Origin: an uncultured Clostridia bacterium
Lineage (GTDB): Bacteria > Bacillota > Clostridia > UMGS1810
Direction: 5' to 3'
Assembly (NCBI GenBank): GCA_934481345.1
Contig: CAKSPF010000002.1
Span: 1-64,000, forward strand
DNA: 64,000 nucleotides
Shown here: one piece after another, positions 7,421-13,968 of the stretch
Layout: each line of letters opens with the position of its first letter
Position numbering within the stretch: position 1 is the stretch's first letter
Notes under the pieces: model-generated
What the model saw: only the letters and a program-made list of their open reading frames with translations
Told to the model about the DNA's origin: nothing
The model's database searches: none
Translations under genes and position numbers: made by a program

Positions 7421-9925
7421 ATGAATTTAAGGATAGCCCTTGCGGGTAACCCAAACTGCGGAAAAACAACACTTTTTAACGCACTTACCGGTTCAAATCA
7501 GTTCGTTGGTAACTGGCCGGGTGTTACGGTAGAAAAAAAGGAAGGAAAACTAAAAAAACACGACGGTGTTACCATTACCGACCTTCCGGGTATTTATTCA
7601 CTGTCACCGTATACGCTTGAAGAAGTTGTTGCGCGAAACTATCTTGTAGGAGAAAGACCAGATGCGATTTTAAACATTGTAGACGGTACTAACCTTGAGA
7701 GAAACCTGTATCTTACAACTCAGCTTACCGAACTCGGAATACCGGTTGTTATTGCAATCAACATGATGGATGTTGTCAAAAAGAACGGCGACAAGATTAA
7801 TATTGCCGAGCTTTCAAGAGAACTCGGATGTAAGATAATTGAAATATCAGCACTCAAGGGAACAGGAATTATGGAGGCTGCAGAAGCTGCCATATATGCG
7901 GCTGAAAACGGCAAAACCGTTCCTATGCATACATTTTCCGGTGCGGTTGAGCATGCAATCGCTCACATTGAGGAAGCTGTACTGCACGACATGCCGGAGG
8001 AACAGCAGCGTTGGTATGCAATTAAAATTTTTGAACGCGACGAAAAGATTATCAGTCAGCTTAATATCAGCGAAGATACGCTCAAGCATATCGAATCCGA
8101 TATAAAAGCTGCCGAGGATGAGCTTGATGATGACGCAGAGAGCATTATAACAAATGAGAGATACATATATATCGCTCAGCTCATGAAAGGCTGCTACAAA
8201 AAGAAAAGCGCAGGTCAGCTTACTACTTCGGATAAAATAGATAAGATAGTTACAAACCGTTGGCTCGGTTTGCCTATATTTGCAGTAATCATGTTTTTGG
8301 TTTATTATATATCTATGGTAACTGTAGGTTCTATGGCAACAGACTGGGCTAATGACGGGGTTTTCGGCGACGGCTGGCACCTGTTTGGTATAGGTACTGC
8401 GGCTTATACGGATAAAGCCGATGAGTTCGGCGGCGCTGCAGAGGTCATTAACGGTTACATCGAATATGCCGGTGAAAACGGTGTTGACACTAAGGAAGTA
8501 GCCGAAGCTGTTGATTCCGAATCGGAAACATTTGATCCTGCAAAGGCTGTTTCTGCAGTTGAAAAATTCGGAGAAGACGCTAAGGACATTAAAAAGGCAA
8601 CTTATACCGTTGTTGATGAAGAAACAATGAAGGACAGCGAAGTTACCGCAACATATAAGGATTTGCTTGATGCTATAGATGTTTACAAGGATTATAACGG
8701 TGAAGAGCCCGATCCTGCCGAGTTCGGTATCTGGGTTCCGGGTGTGCCGGTGCTTTTGGAAGCACTTTTGGAAAAAGCAAATTGTGCCGAATGGCTTTCC
8801 GGTCTTATACTTGACGGTATAGTAGCCGGTGTCGGTGCTGTTTTGGGATTTGTTCCGCAGATGCTCGTACTCTTCCTGCTTCTGGCATTTTTGGAGGCTT
8901 GCGGTTACATGGCGCGAATTGCATTTGTACTTGACAGAGTATTCAGAAAATTCGGACTTTCGGGTAAATCGTTCATACCTATGCTTATAGGTACAGGCTG
9001 CGGTGTTCCGGGTATCATGGCTTCGAGAACAATCGAAAATGACCGTGACCGCAAAATGACAATTATGACGACAACATTTATCCCCTGCGGTGCAAAGGTA
9101 CCGTTTATAGCAATGATTGCCGGAGCAATATTCGGCGGTTCGGCTTGGGTGTCAACATCAGCATACTTCATAGGTATGGCAGCTATAGTAATTTCGGGTA
9201 TAATGCTTAAAAAGACAAAAATGTTTGCAGGCGATCCCGCACCGTTTGTAATGGAGCTTCCTGCATACCATATGCCGACACTCATGAACGTTCTTCGCTC
9301 AATGTGGGAGCGCGGCTGGTCGTTTATCAAAAAAGCCGGAACAATCATTTTGCTTTCAACCATACTCGTATGGTTCACAACGTACTTCGGTTTTGTGGAA
9401 GGCAAGTTCACAATGCTTTCCGAGGATCAGCTCGATGCAAGTATTCTTGCAGGTATCGGCGGAGCTATCGCTTGGATATTCAAACCTCTCGGCTGGGGTA
9501 ACTGGCAGGCAGCCGTTGCTTCAATCACAGGTCTTGTAGCTAAGGAAAACATAGTAGGTACAATGGGTATTCTCTATGGCGGTACAGGCACTGTTTATTC
9601 AAACCTTGCAACTGCTTTTTCGGGAATCACAGGCTATTCATTCCTGGTATTCAACCTTCTTTGTGCTCCGTGCTTTGCAGCTATGGGTGCTATAAAGCGT
9701 GAGATGAATAATGCAAAATGGACATGGTTTGCCATAGGTTATCAGTGTGTATTTGCTTATGTTATTTCTCTTATGATATATCAGTTCGGTCTGTTGTTTA
9801 CAGGCAGCGTAAATGTAATCGGTTTAATCGCAGCTTTGGCATTGCTCGTATTTATAGTTTACATGCTTGTTAAACCGTATAAGGAAGCAGATAAGCTTAC
9901 GACAAACGTTAAGATTAAAGCGTAA
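7421..9925 (+). CDS. feoB: ferrous iron transport protein B
   Basis: Inner-membrane Fe(II) transporter with an N-terminal G-protein domain, 834 residues from ATG 7421 (site GAGAGGA); an upstream in-frame start at 7376 would overlap feoA and lacks a site. G1 is GNPNCGKTT, G2 GVTVEKKEG, G3 DLPGIYSL, G4 NMMD. Gate motifs include GTGCGVPGIMASR and CAPCFAAMGAIKREM, and the C-terminal half has the usual hydrophobic helices. Between the first membrane helix (near residue 285-305) and the conserved LILDGIVAGVGAV segment lies an acidic stretch of roughly 130 residues (about 309-440), larger than in E. coli FeoB and expected on the outer face. Cotranscribed with both feoA genes. Confidence 0.97.
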   Translation: MNLRIALAGNPNCGKTTLFNALTGSNQFVGNWPGVTVEKKEGKLKKHDGVTITDLPGIYSLSPYTLEEVVARNYLVGERPDAILNIVDGTNLERNLYLTTQLTELGIPVVIAINMMDVVKKNGDKINIAELSRELGCKIIEISALKGTGIMEAAEAAIYAAENGKTVPMHTFSGAVEHAIAHIEEAVLHDMPEEQQRWYAIKIFERDEKIISQLNISEDTLKHIESDIKAAEDELDDDAESIITNERYIYIAQLMKGCYKKKSAGQLTTSDKIDKIVTNRWLGLPIFAVIMFLVYYISMVTVGSMATDWANDGVFGDGWHLFGIGTAAYTDKADEFGGAAEVINGYIEYAGENGVDTKEVAEAVDSESETFDPAKAVSAVEKFGEDAKDIKKATYTVVDEETMKDSEVTATYKDLLDAIDVYKDYNGEEPDPAEFGIWVPGVPVLLEALLEKANCAEWLSGLILDGIVAGVGAVLGFVPQMLVLFLLLAFLEACGYMARIAFVLDRVFRKFGLSGKSFIPMLIGTGCGVPGIMASRTIENDRDRKMTIMTTTFIPCGAKVPFIAMIAGAIFGGSAWVSTSAYFIGMAAIVISGIMLKKTKMFAGDPAPFVMELPAYHMPTLMNVLRSMWERGWSFIKKAGTIILLSTILVWFTTYFGFVEGKFTMLSEDQLDASILAGIGGAIAWIFKPLGWGNWQAAVASITGLVAKENIVGTMGILYGGTGTVYSNLATAFSGITGYSFLVFNLLCAPCFAAMGAIKREMNNAKWTWFAIGYQCVFAYVISLMIYQFGLLFTGSVNVIGLIAALALLVFIVYMLVKPYKEADKLTTNVKIKA

Positions 9926-9949
9926 TTATTAAGTGGCAATAACGGGTAG

Positions 9950-9973
9950 TTTCCGCCGCATATGCGGCGGAAA
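9950..9973. repeat. 24-base perfect palindrome between feoB and the Cys-rich gene
   Basis: Core CCGCCGCATATGCGGCGG, with flanking TTT/AAA completing a perfect 24-base palindrome. It forms a GC-rich hairpin with no T run behind it, so it is more likely an mRNA stabiliser, pause or processing site than a full terminator. It would lower expression of the downstream genes relative to feoB or protect the feoB 3' end. Confidence 0.7.
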
Positions 9974-10003
9974 AAGCCCGGATTAATAAAGGAGGATTTA
10001 TAT

Positions 10004-10177
10004 ATGCTTACATGGCTTGCGGATAACGCTTCTACAATTATTGTGTGCGCCGTACTTGTTGTTATTGTGTTTTTGATTATAAAATCGATGCGTAAAAACA
10101 AAAAACAGGGTAAATCCTCGTGCGGCTGCGGATGTGCCAATTGTGCAATGTCCGGCATGTGTCACGAAAAAAAATAA
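10004..10177 (+). CDS. FeoB-associated Cys-rich membrane protein
   Basis: 57 residues from ATG 10004, chosen because AAAGGAGGA lies just upstream; an earlier in-frame ATG would fall inside the palindrome. One transmembrane helix (residues 9-26, TIIVCAVLVVIVFLII) is followed by a basic stretch and a Cys-rich tail SSCGCGCANCAMSGMCH with five Cys. This is the layout of the FeoB-associated Cys-rich membrane protein family (Pfam PF12669), usually found right after feoB, and proposed to bind Fe(II) or assist FeoB. The position here fits exactly. The biochemical role is not established. Confidence 0.9.
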   Translation: MLTWLADNASTIIVCAVLVVIVFLIIKSMRKNKKQGKSSCGCGCANCAMSGMCHEKK

Positions 10178-10193
10178 CTTACCGGAGGTAATA

Positions 10194-10484
10194 ATGAGTG
10201 TAGTAATTGTGGGCGGTCACGACAGAATGCATTGCCGTTATAAGGAAATATGCAAAAAGCACGGCTGCAAATGTAAGGTGTTTACTCAGTGCCCGGCAAA
10301 TTTCAAAGGGCAGATAGGCAGTCCTGATGTAATTGTTGTATTTACAGGTACTGTAGCGCATAAAATGCTGAACGTTGCTTCTGTTCAGGCAGAACGTTCG
10401 GGCGCAAGACTGGTACATTGCAATTCGTCGAGTGCATGTGCGCTTAATGACGCACTTGAGGAGTGCTTTGCCGGAAAAAACTGA
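10194..10484 (+). CDS. DUF2325 domain protein
   Basis: 96 residues from ATG 10194 (site CCGGAGGTAA). The sequence MSVVIVGGHDRMHCRYKEIC followed by CKVFTQCPANFKGQIGSPD, VIVVFTGTVAHKM and ARLVHCNSSSACALNDAL is that of the small DUF2325 proteins: a Rossmann-like fold with a GGHDRM start. Their role is unknown. Several Cys residues (six here) and the place inside a feo operon suggest a link to iron or redox handling. It is the last gene before the next operator at 10500. Confidence 0.85.
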   Translation: MSVVIVGGHDRMHCRYKEICKKHGCKCKVFTQCPANFKGQIGSPDVIVVFTGTVAHKMLNVASVQAERSGARLVHCNSSSACALNDALEECFAGKN

Positions 10485-10499
10485 TTTTTTTGATACATA

Positions 10500-10515
10500 G
10501 TTAGTGCAAACTAAC
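10500..10515. promoter_or_regulatory. palindromic operator before the DUF3793-flavodoxin genes
   Basis: GTTAG (10500-10504), six bases, CTAAC (10511-10515), identical in design to the sites at 968, 6526 and 6862. It is immediately upstream of the ribosome-binding site of the next gene. A promoter in the 50 bases before it is weak by eye (TTGCCG near 10468, GATACAT near 10492). Confidence 0.7.
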
Positions 10516-10531
10516 CAAAGCGGAGGCAAAA

Positions 10532-11080
10532 ATGTTTGAAAGAACCGTTGCTTATTTTTGCGGTCCCGCACTGGCGGGGATTAAGCCGTCAAATCTTGTT
10601 TCGCTCAGCAAAGCGGATGAGCCGGATATTTATAATAAAGTAAATAACTTAAACATTCGTTTGAACAAAAAAGGGATTTATGCTGAGATTGTATGCGAGT
10701 GCGAAAAAAGGATTCTGCTGCTTGTATATCGCAAAAAAGCATTGCTGAGTTATCTGGGCAGACCTGAAATAAAAGAATTTTTAATATCCTGCGGATATGA
10801 TGAAAATTTTGAACTGCAAAAGTATCTCGGCATACTTAAAAGCAGATTGAATATGTGTGATTTTCCGCACGAAATAGGCGCTTTTTTGGGTTATCCTCTG
10901 CATGATATTTATGGATTTATAAATCATAAAAACGAAGGCTGTCTTTTGACAGGAGAATGGAAGGTATATAAAAATATGGAATATGCAAAAAAGCAGTTTG
11001 CAATATATGCCGCCTGTCGCAGTGCACTTGTAAAGCGGCTTGAATCAGGCAAATCCCTTGACGAAATTTTCTGTGCGTAA
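10532..11080 (+). CDS. DUF3793 family protein
   Basis: 182 residues, matching the DUF3793 pattern (Pfam PF12672): an N-terminal CGPALAGIKPSNLVSL and a central CDFPHEIGAFLGYPLHDIYGFI signature. No catalytic function is known. Members are frequently found beside flavodoxin and Feo genes in Clostridia, as here. It is soluble, with no signal or membrane segment. The site GCGGAGGC precedes ATG 10532, and the palindromic operator is directly upstream. It is probably cotranscribed with flavodoxin 46 bases downstream. Confidence 0.85.
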   Translation: MFERTVAYFCGPALAGIKPSNLVSLSKADEPDIYNKVNNLNIRLNKKGIYAEIVCECEKRILLLVYRKKALLSYLGRPEIKEFLISCGYDENFELQKYLGILKSRLNMCDFPHEIGAFLGYPLHDIYGFINHKNEGCLLTGEWKVYKNMEYAKKQFAIYAACRSALVKRLESGKSLDEIFCA

Positions 11081-11126
11081 AATTTAGGGAAAGTTTCATA
11101 TTTCAAATTCAAAAGGAGGTTTTACT

Positions 11127-11558
11127 ATGGGTAAAACAGCAGTTATTTTCTGGAGCGGTACAGGCAATACCGAGGCTATGGCTGAGGCGGTTTTTGAAGG
11201 AGCAAAATCGGTAAATCCGGAAGCAAAATACTTTAATGTATCTGACATAACAGCGTCGGAGGCAGCCGAATATGATAATTTGGCTCTCGGTTGTCCGGCA
11301 ATGGGTGCGGAGGTACTTGAGGAAGATGAGTTTGAACCGTTTTTCACGGAGCTTGAGGTAAAACTCAGCGGAAAAAATGTAGCTCTTTTCGGTTCATACG
11401 GATGGGGCGACGGCGAATGGATGAGAAACTGGATAGAACGCTCTGAATCAAACGGCGCAAATTTGGTAGACTCCGAAGGTCTCACGGTAAATGATGCACC
11501 TGATGAGGATTCACTTCAGATGTGCCGTGAACTTGGCAAAAAAACAGCTTCGCTGTAA
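11127..11558 (+). CDS. flavodoxin
   Basis: A 143-residue short-chain flavodoxin. The FMN phosphate loop is WSGTGNTEAMA (residues 10-20) and the isoalloxazine loop region reads FGSYGWGDGEWMRNW near residues 90-104, with a GCPAMGAEVLEE strand-loop. Flavodoxins replace ferredoxin as low-potential electron carriers when iron is scarce. A perfect AAAAGGAGG site precedes the ATG. It is in the same transcription unit as DUF3793 behind a palindrome shared with feo, which supports induction on iron limitation. Confidence 0.95.
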   Translation: MGKTAVIFWSGTGNTEAMAEAVFEGAKSVNPEAKYFNVSDITASEAAEYDNLALGCPAMGAEVLEEDEFEPFFTELEVKLSGKNVALFGSYGWGDGEWMRNWIERSESNGANLVDSEGLTVNDAPDEDSLQMCRELGKKTASL

Positions 11559-11574
11559 CAGTTCGGCAATCAAT

Positions 11575-11611
11575 AATCCCCCTGTTCAATGCAAGGTTGA
11601 ACAGGGGGATT
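11575..11611 (+). terminator. strong hairpin ending the iron gene cluster
   Basis: A perfect 15-base stem, AATCCCCCTGTTCAA (11575-11589) with its complement at 11597-11611. The T tract behind it is short (GTTTA), so termination efficiency is uncertain. Confidence 0.75.
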
Positions 11612-11680
11612 GTTTATGTAATTATAATATAAAGAAAGACCGTCAGTATTTAATATATTCGAAAATAAAAGCTGCCGGTA

Positions 11681-11923
11681 TTATTTTATCTCTTGCTCCA
11701 AATTGCGGAATGTGTCTGAATCAAAAAAGTCCGTAATCGAAATGTCCAGTCCGTCACAAAGCTTTTTTAAAACAAGAACACCAATATCTTTTCTGCGTTC
11801 GTCAAGCAAACTGTATACGGTCGATGGCGTTACTCCTGAATTAGTTGCTAAGGTATTGTATTTAATTTTTTTCTGCTCACATAATTCTTTAATCCGAAGT
11901 ACGATTGCATCTTTGATACCCAT
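11681..11923 (-). CDS. XRE-family helix-turn-helix regulator
   Basis: An 80-residue single-domain Cro/CI-like DNA-binding protein. The helix-turn-helix reads KYNTLATNSGVTPSTVYSLL followed by DERRKDIGVLVLKKLCDGLD, then ISITDFFDSD, the standard end of the domain. No sensor domain is present, so it is a small repressor or needs a partner. Start at ATG 11923 with AAAAGGAAG upstream. The gene diverges from the candidate small RNA at 12017, with a palindrome TGCGTATACGCA in the shared control region, which is a plausible binding site for this protein. Confidence 0.9.
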   Translation of the reverse strand: MGIKDAIVLRIKELCEQKKIKYNTLATNSGVTPSTVYSLLDERRKDIGVLVLKKLCDGLDISITDFFDSDTFRNLEQEIK

Positions 11924-11968
11924 AATGCCACTTCCTTTTGAGTATTATTTTATATATATTTTCATTTA

Positions 11969-11980
11969 TGCGTATACGCA
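11969..11980. promoter_or_regulatory. palindrome between the XRE gene and the divergent promoter
   Basis: TGCGTATACGCA is a perfect 12-base palindrome, and its half GCGTA is repeated at 11984-11988, overlapping the -35 of the rightward promoter. It is a candidate operator for the XRE repressor. Confidence 0.5.
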
Positions 11981-11981
11981 C

Positions 11982-12010
11982 TTGCGTAATAATTCGAAAG
12001 TTGTTATAAT
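11982..12010 (+). promoter_or_regulatory. sigma-A promoter driving the candidate small RNA
   Basis: -35 TTGCGT (11982-11987) and a perfect -10 TATAAT (12005-12010) with 17 bases between. Confidence 0.7.
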
Positions 12011-12016
12011 ATTTTT

Positions 12017-12152
12017 GCTGCCAGAGAGGGGAAGTATTATAAAAAATCTGCATACATGTGCACGCTGCACCCCTTAATAATATCAAACTTAAAAATTTAA
12101 TGATACAAAGACGGTGTTTTATGGCAATCCGCACGGATTGCCCTTTTGTTTT
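12017..12152 (+). ncRNA. candidate small RNA of about 135 bases
   Basis: Between a good promoter (11982-12010) and a strong intrinsic terminator (GGCAATCCG-CA-CGGATTGCC, 12123-12142, then CTTTTGTTTT) there is no credible reading frame with a ribosome-binding site. Local structure includes GTGCA/TGCAC (12058-12070) and possible AGGGG/CCCCT pairing (12027-12031 with 12070-12074). I do not recognise a known RNA family or riboswitch core. The remaining part of the gap up to 12376 holds only the pfkA promoter region. Confidence 0.45.
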
Positions 12153-12217
12153 CGGAAAAGTATCACCCGGCATTGACAATTGAACAAATTTATTGACATA
12201 AATTTAACAGTTATACT

Positions 12218-12243
12218 TGATTTTTAATCAAAAATGGTATAAA
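12218..12243 (+). promoter_or_regulatory. pfkA: probable pfkA promoter with inverted repeat
   Basis: An extended -10 element TGGTATAAA (12235-12243) lies directly after the inverted repeat TTGATT-TTT-AATCAA (12218-12232). A second TATAAT occurs at 12253. No strong -35 box is seen. A TTGACA at 12193 is not correctly spaced. Confidence 0.4.
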
Positions 12244-12375
12244 ATGTAAAAGTATAATTATGTTTAATTTTAATATGCTATAAATATTTTAAATGCAGGG
12301 TATATATATGAAAGTGCTGCAAAAAATAGTTTATGTGTATGCTCTGATTTAAAAACAAGCAGGAGGGGATTTTTT

Positions 12376-13347
12376 ATGAGCAAAAAAAACATAGGAATAC
12401 TTACAAGCGGAGGCGACGCACCGGGAATGAATGCAGCGGTAAGGGCTGTAGTACGTTGTGCAATTGCCAAAGGTTTTGATGTTACGGGAATAAAGCAGGG
12501 TTACCGCGGACTTTTGGACGAAAATTTCATTCCGTTATATCCGCGTTCTGTCGGCGAGTATATTCAGCGCGGCGGTACTATGCTTGAAACTGCAAGATGC
12601 CCGGAATTTGCAACTCCGGAGGGAATAGAGCACGGTGCGGCAAATTGCCGTAAGCACGGTATTGATTCTCTTATCGTTATCGGCGGCGACGGTTCGTTTA
12701 AGGGAGCAAGAGCACTTGCAGGCGCAGGAATACTTACAGTAGGAATACCGGGCACTATTGATAATGATATATCTTGCAGCGAATATACAATAGGCTTTGA
12801 TACAGCGCTTAATACGGCTGTTCAGGCAGTTGATAAAATCCGCGATACAAGCACATCCCACCACAGATGTTCCATAATTGAAGTTATGGGCGCAAGAGCA
12901 GGTTACATTGCGGTAGACGTTGCCATTGCTTCAGGTGCAGAGGTTGTTCTTATTCCGGAAATTCCGTTTGACGTTGAAAAGGATGTCATAAATGTTATAG
13001 TGCGCGGTAAAGAAGCCGGCAAGAAGCATCATATCGTTGTTATGGCAGAGGGCATTTCCATCGGTGCTCATGATCTTGCGAAAACTATTCAGGATAAGAC
13101 CGGCGTTGAAACAAGAGCGACTGTTCTCGGCCATGTTCAAAGGGGCGGTTCACCTACGGTGCGCGACAGAGTAATTGCGGCACAGATGGGTGAAAAGGCA
13201 GTTGAGCTTATTGCAGACGGACAGACCAACAGAGTCGTTGTCGTAAAAGACGGCAGAATACATGATTTAGATATAAATGAAGGTTTAAGCATGAAAAAGA
13301 GCGTAGACAAAAACTTATATGAGCTTGTCAAGACTCTTTCAATATAA
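12376..13347 (+). CDS. pfkA: ATP-dependent 6-phosphofructokinase
   Basis: Phosphorylates fructose 6-phosphate to fructose 1,6-bisphosphate, the committed step of glycolysis. 323 residues, the normal size of bacterial group A PFK. ILTSGGDAPGMNAAVRAVVR (about 8-27) is the ATP-binding start, GGDGSFKGA (near 103) has the Gly that marks ATP rather than pyrophosphate use, and PGTIDNDI (near 125-132) carries the catalytic Asp. EVMGARAGYIA and GHVQRGGSPT are the sugar-binding and C-terminal signatures. The site GGAGGGG precedes ATG 12376. It leads a run that continues into a thioesterase two bases downstream. Confidence 0.97.
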   Translation: MSKKNIGILTSGGDAPGMNAAVRAVVRCAIAKGFDVTGIKQGYRGLLDENFIPLYPRSVGEYIQRGGTMLETARCPEFATPEGIEHGAANCRKHGIDSLIVIGGDGSFKGARALAGAGILTVGIPGTIDNDISCSEYTIGFDTALNTAVQAVDKIRDTSTSHHRCSIIEVMGARAGYIAVDVAIASGAEVVLIPEIPFDVEKDVINVIVRGKEAGKKHHIVVMAEGISIGAHDLAKTIQDKTGVETRATVLGHVQRGGSPTVRDRVIAAQMGEKAVELIADGQTNRVVVVKDGRIHDLDINEGLSMKKSVDKNLYELVKTLSI

Positions 13348-13349
13348 TT

Positions 13350-13769
13350 ATGAAAAGTATAATTTCGGTTAAAGTCAGATATCCGGAAACGGACAGAATG
13401 GGTATAGTCTATCACGCAAATTATTACCCGTGGTTTGAGCTGGGAAGGCTTGATTTTATAGAAAAATGCAAAGCCTCATATGCAGATATGGAAAAGGCAG
13501 GCTTGCTTATGCCTGTGACGGAAACGCACTGCCGGTATTTAAAGCCGTGCGTCTTCGGCGATGAGGTTACTGTGGAAACTGTATTGACGCAGCTTACCGT
13601 TGCAAGATGCCGCTTTGAATACAGAATTCTGAATAAGGGTGAAGTTGCTGCACAGGGAAGCACCGGACATGCATTTGCCGATGAAAATCTGCATGCAATC
13701 AACATCAGAAAGAGATTTCCCGAAATATGGAATACGTTAACTTTTGCCATGAAGGAGAGTAACTTATGA
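13350..13769 (+). CDS. 4-hydroxybenzoyl-CoA-thioesterase-family (YbgC-like) acyl-CoA thioesterase
   Basis: Hot-dog fold protein of 139 residues. The motif YPETDRMGIVYHANYYPWFE carries the Asp/His region and Asn-Tyr-Tyr typical of the YbgC/FadM branch, and LGRLDFIE follows. These enzymes hydrolyse short or aromatic acyl-CoA; the substrate here is not predictable. It starts two bases after pfkA with no own promoter, and its stop TGA overlaps the ATG of the next small gene (ATGA). Confidence 0.88.
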   Translation: MKSIISVKVRYPETDRMGIVYHANYYPWFELGRLDFIEKCKASYADMEKAGLLMPVTETHCRYLKPCVFGDEVTVETVLTQLTVARCRFEYRILNKGEVAAQGSTGHAFADENLHAINIRKRFPEIWNTLTFAMKESNL

Positions 13770-13942
13770 GATATATAGTTTTTGCACTGGTGTTTATTGT
13801 TCTTATTGTAAATTTCAGCATAAAGACAATTGCATCAAAGCTGTTTAAAAAAGAATTAAGCGAAATCCAAGAGGTAGCGTCAAAATCAGTTTGCTTCCTG
13901 CTTGCGTTGGCAGGCGTGGTATACATAATATTCTTTGGTTAA
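13766..13942 (+). CDS. small two-helix membrane protein (58 aa), unknown
   Basis: A short gene between the thioesterase and valS. It begins MRYIVFALVFIVLIVNFSIK, has a central charged part KLFKKELSEIQEVASKS, and ends in a second hydrophobic segment VCFLLALAGVVYIIFFG. The first and second membrane helices are about residues 3-18 and 41-57, giving a hairpin with both ends on the same side. The site GAAGGAGAG lies seven bases before ATG 13766, and the start overlaps the thioesterase stop, so translation is probably coupled. I recognise no family. Confidence 0.7.
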   Translation: MRYIVFALVFIVLIVNFSIKTIASKLFKKELSEIQEVASKSVCFLLALAGVVYIIFFG

Positions 13943-13968
13943 AACGAAAATCAGAAAGGATTGAAAAT

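Noticed and set aside
7847..8380. Leftward open frame of 177 codons inside feoB
   Set aside because: Shadow of feoB; Cys/His/Tyr-rich composition and no start signal.
12193..12217. TTGACA with TATACT as a pfkA promoter
   Set aside because: Spacing is only 13 bases, too short for sigma-A; the extended -10 at 12235 is a better candidate.
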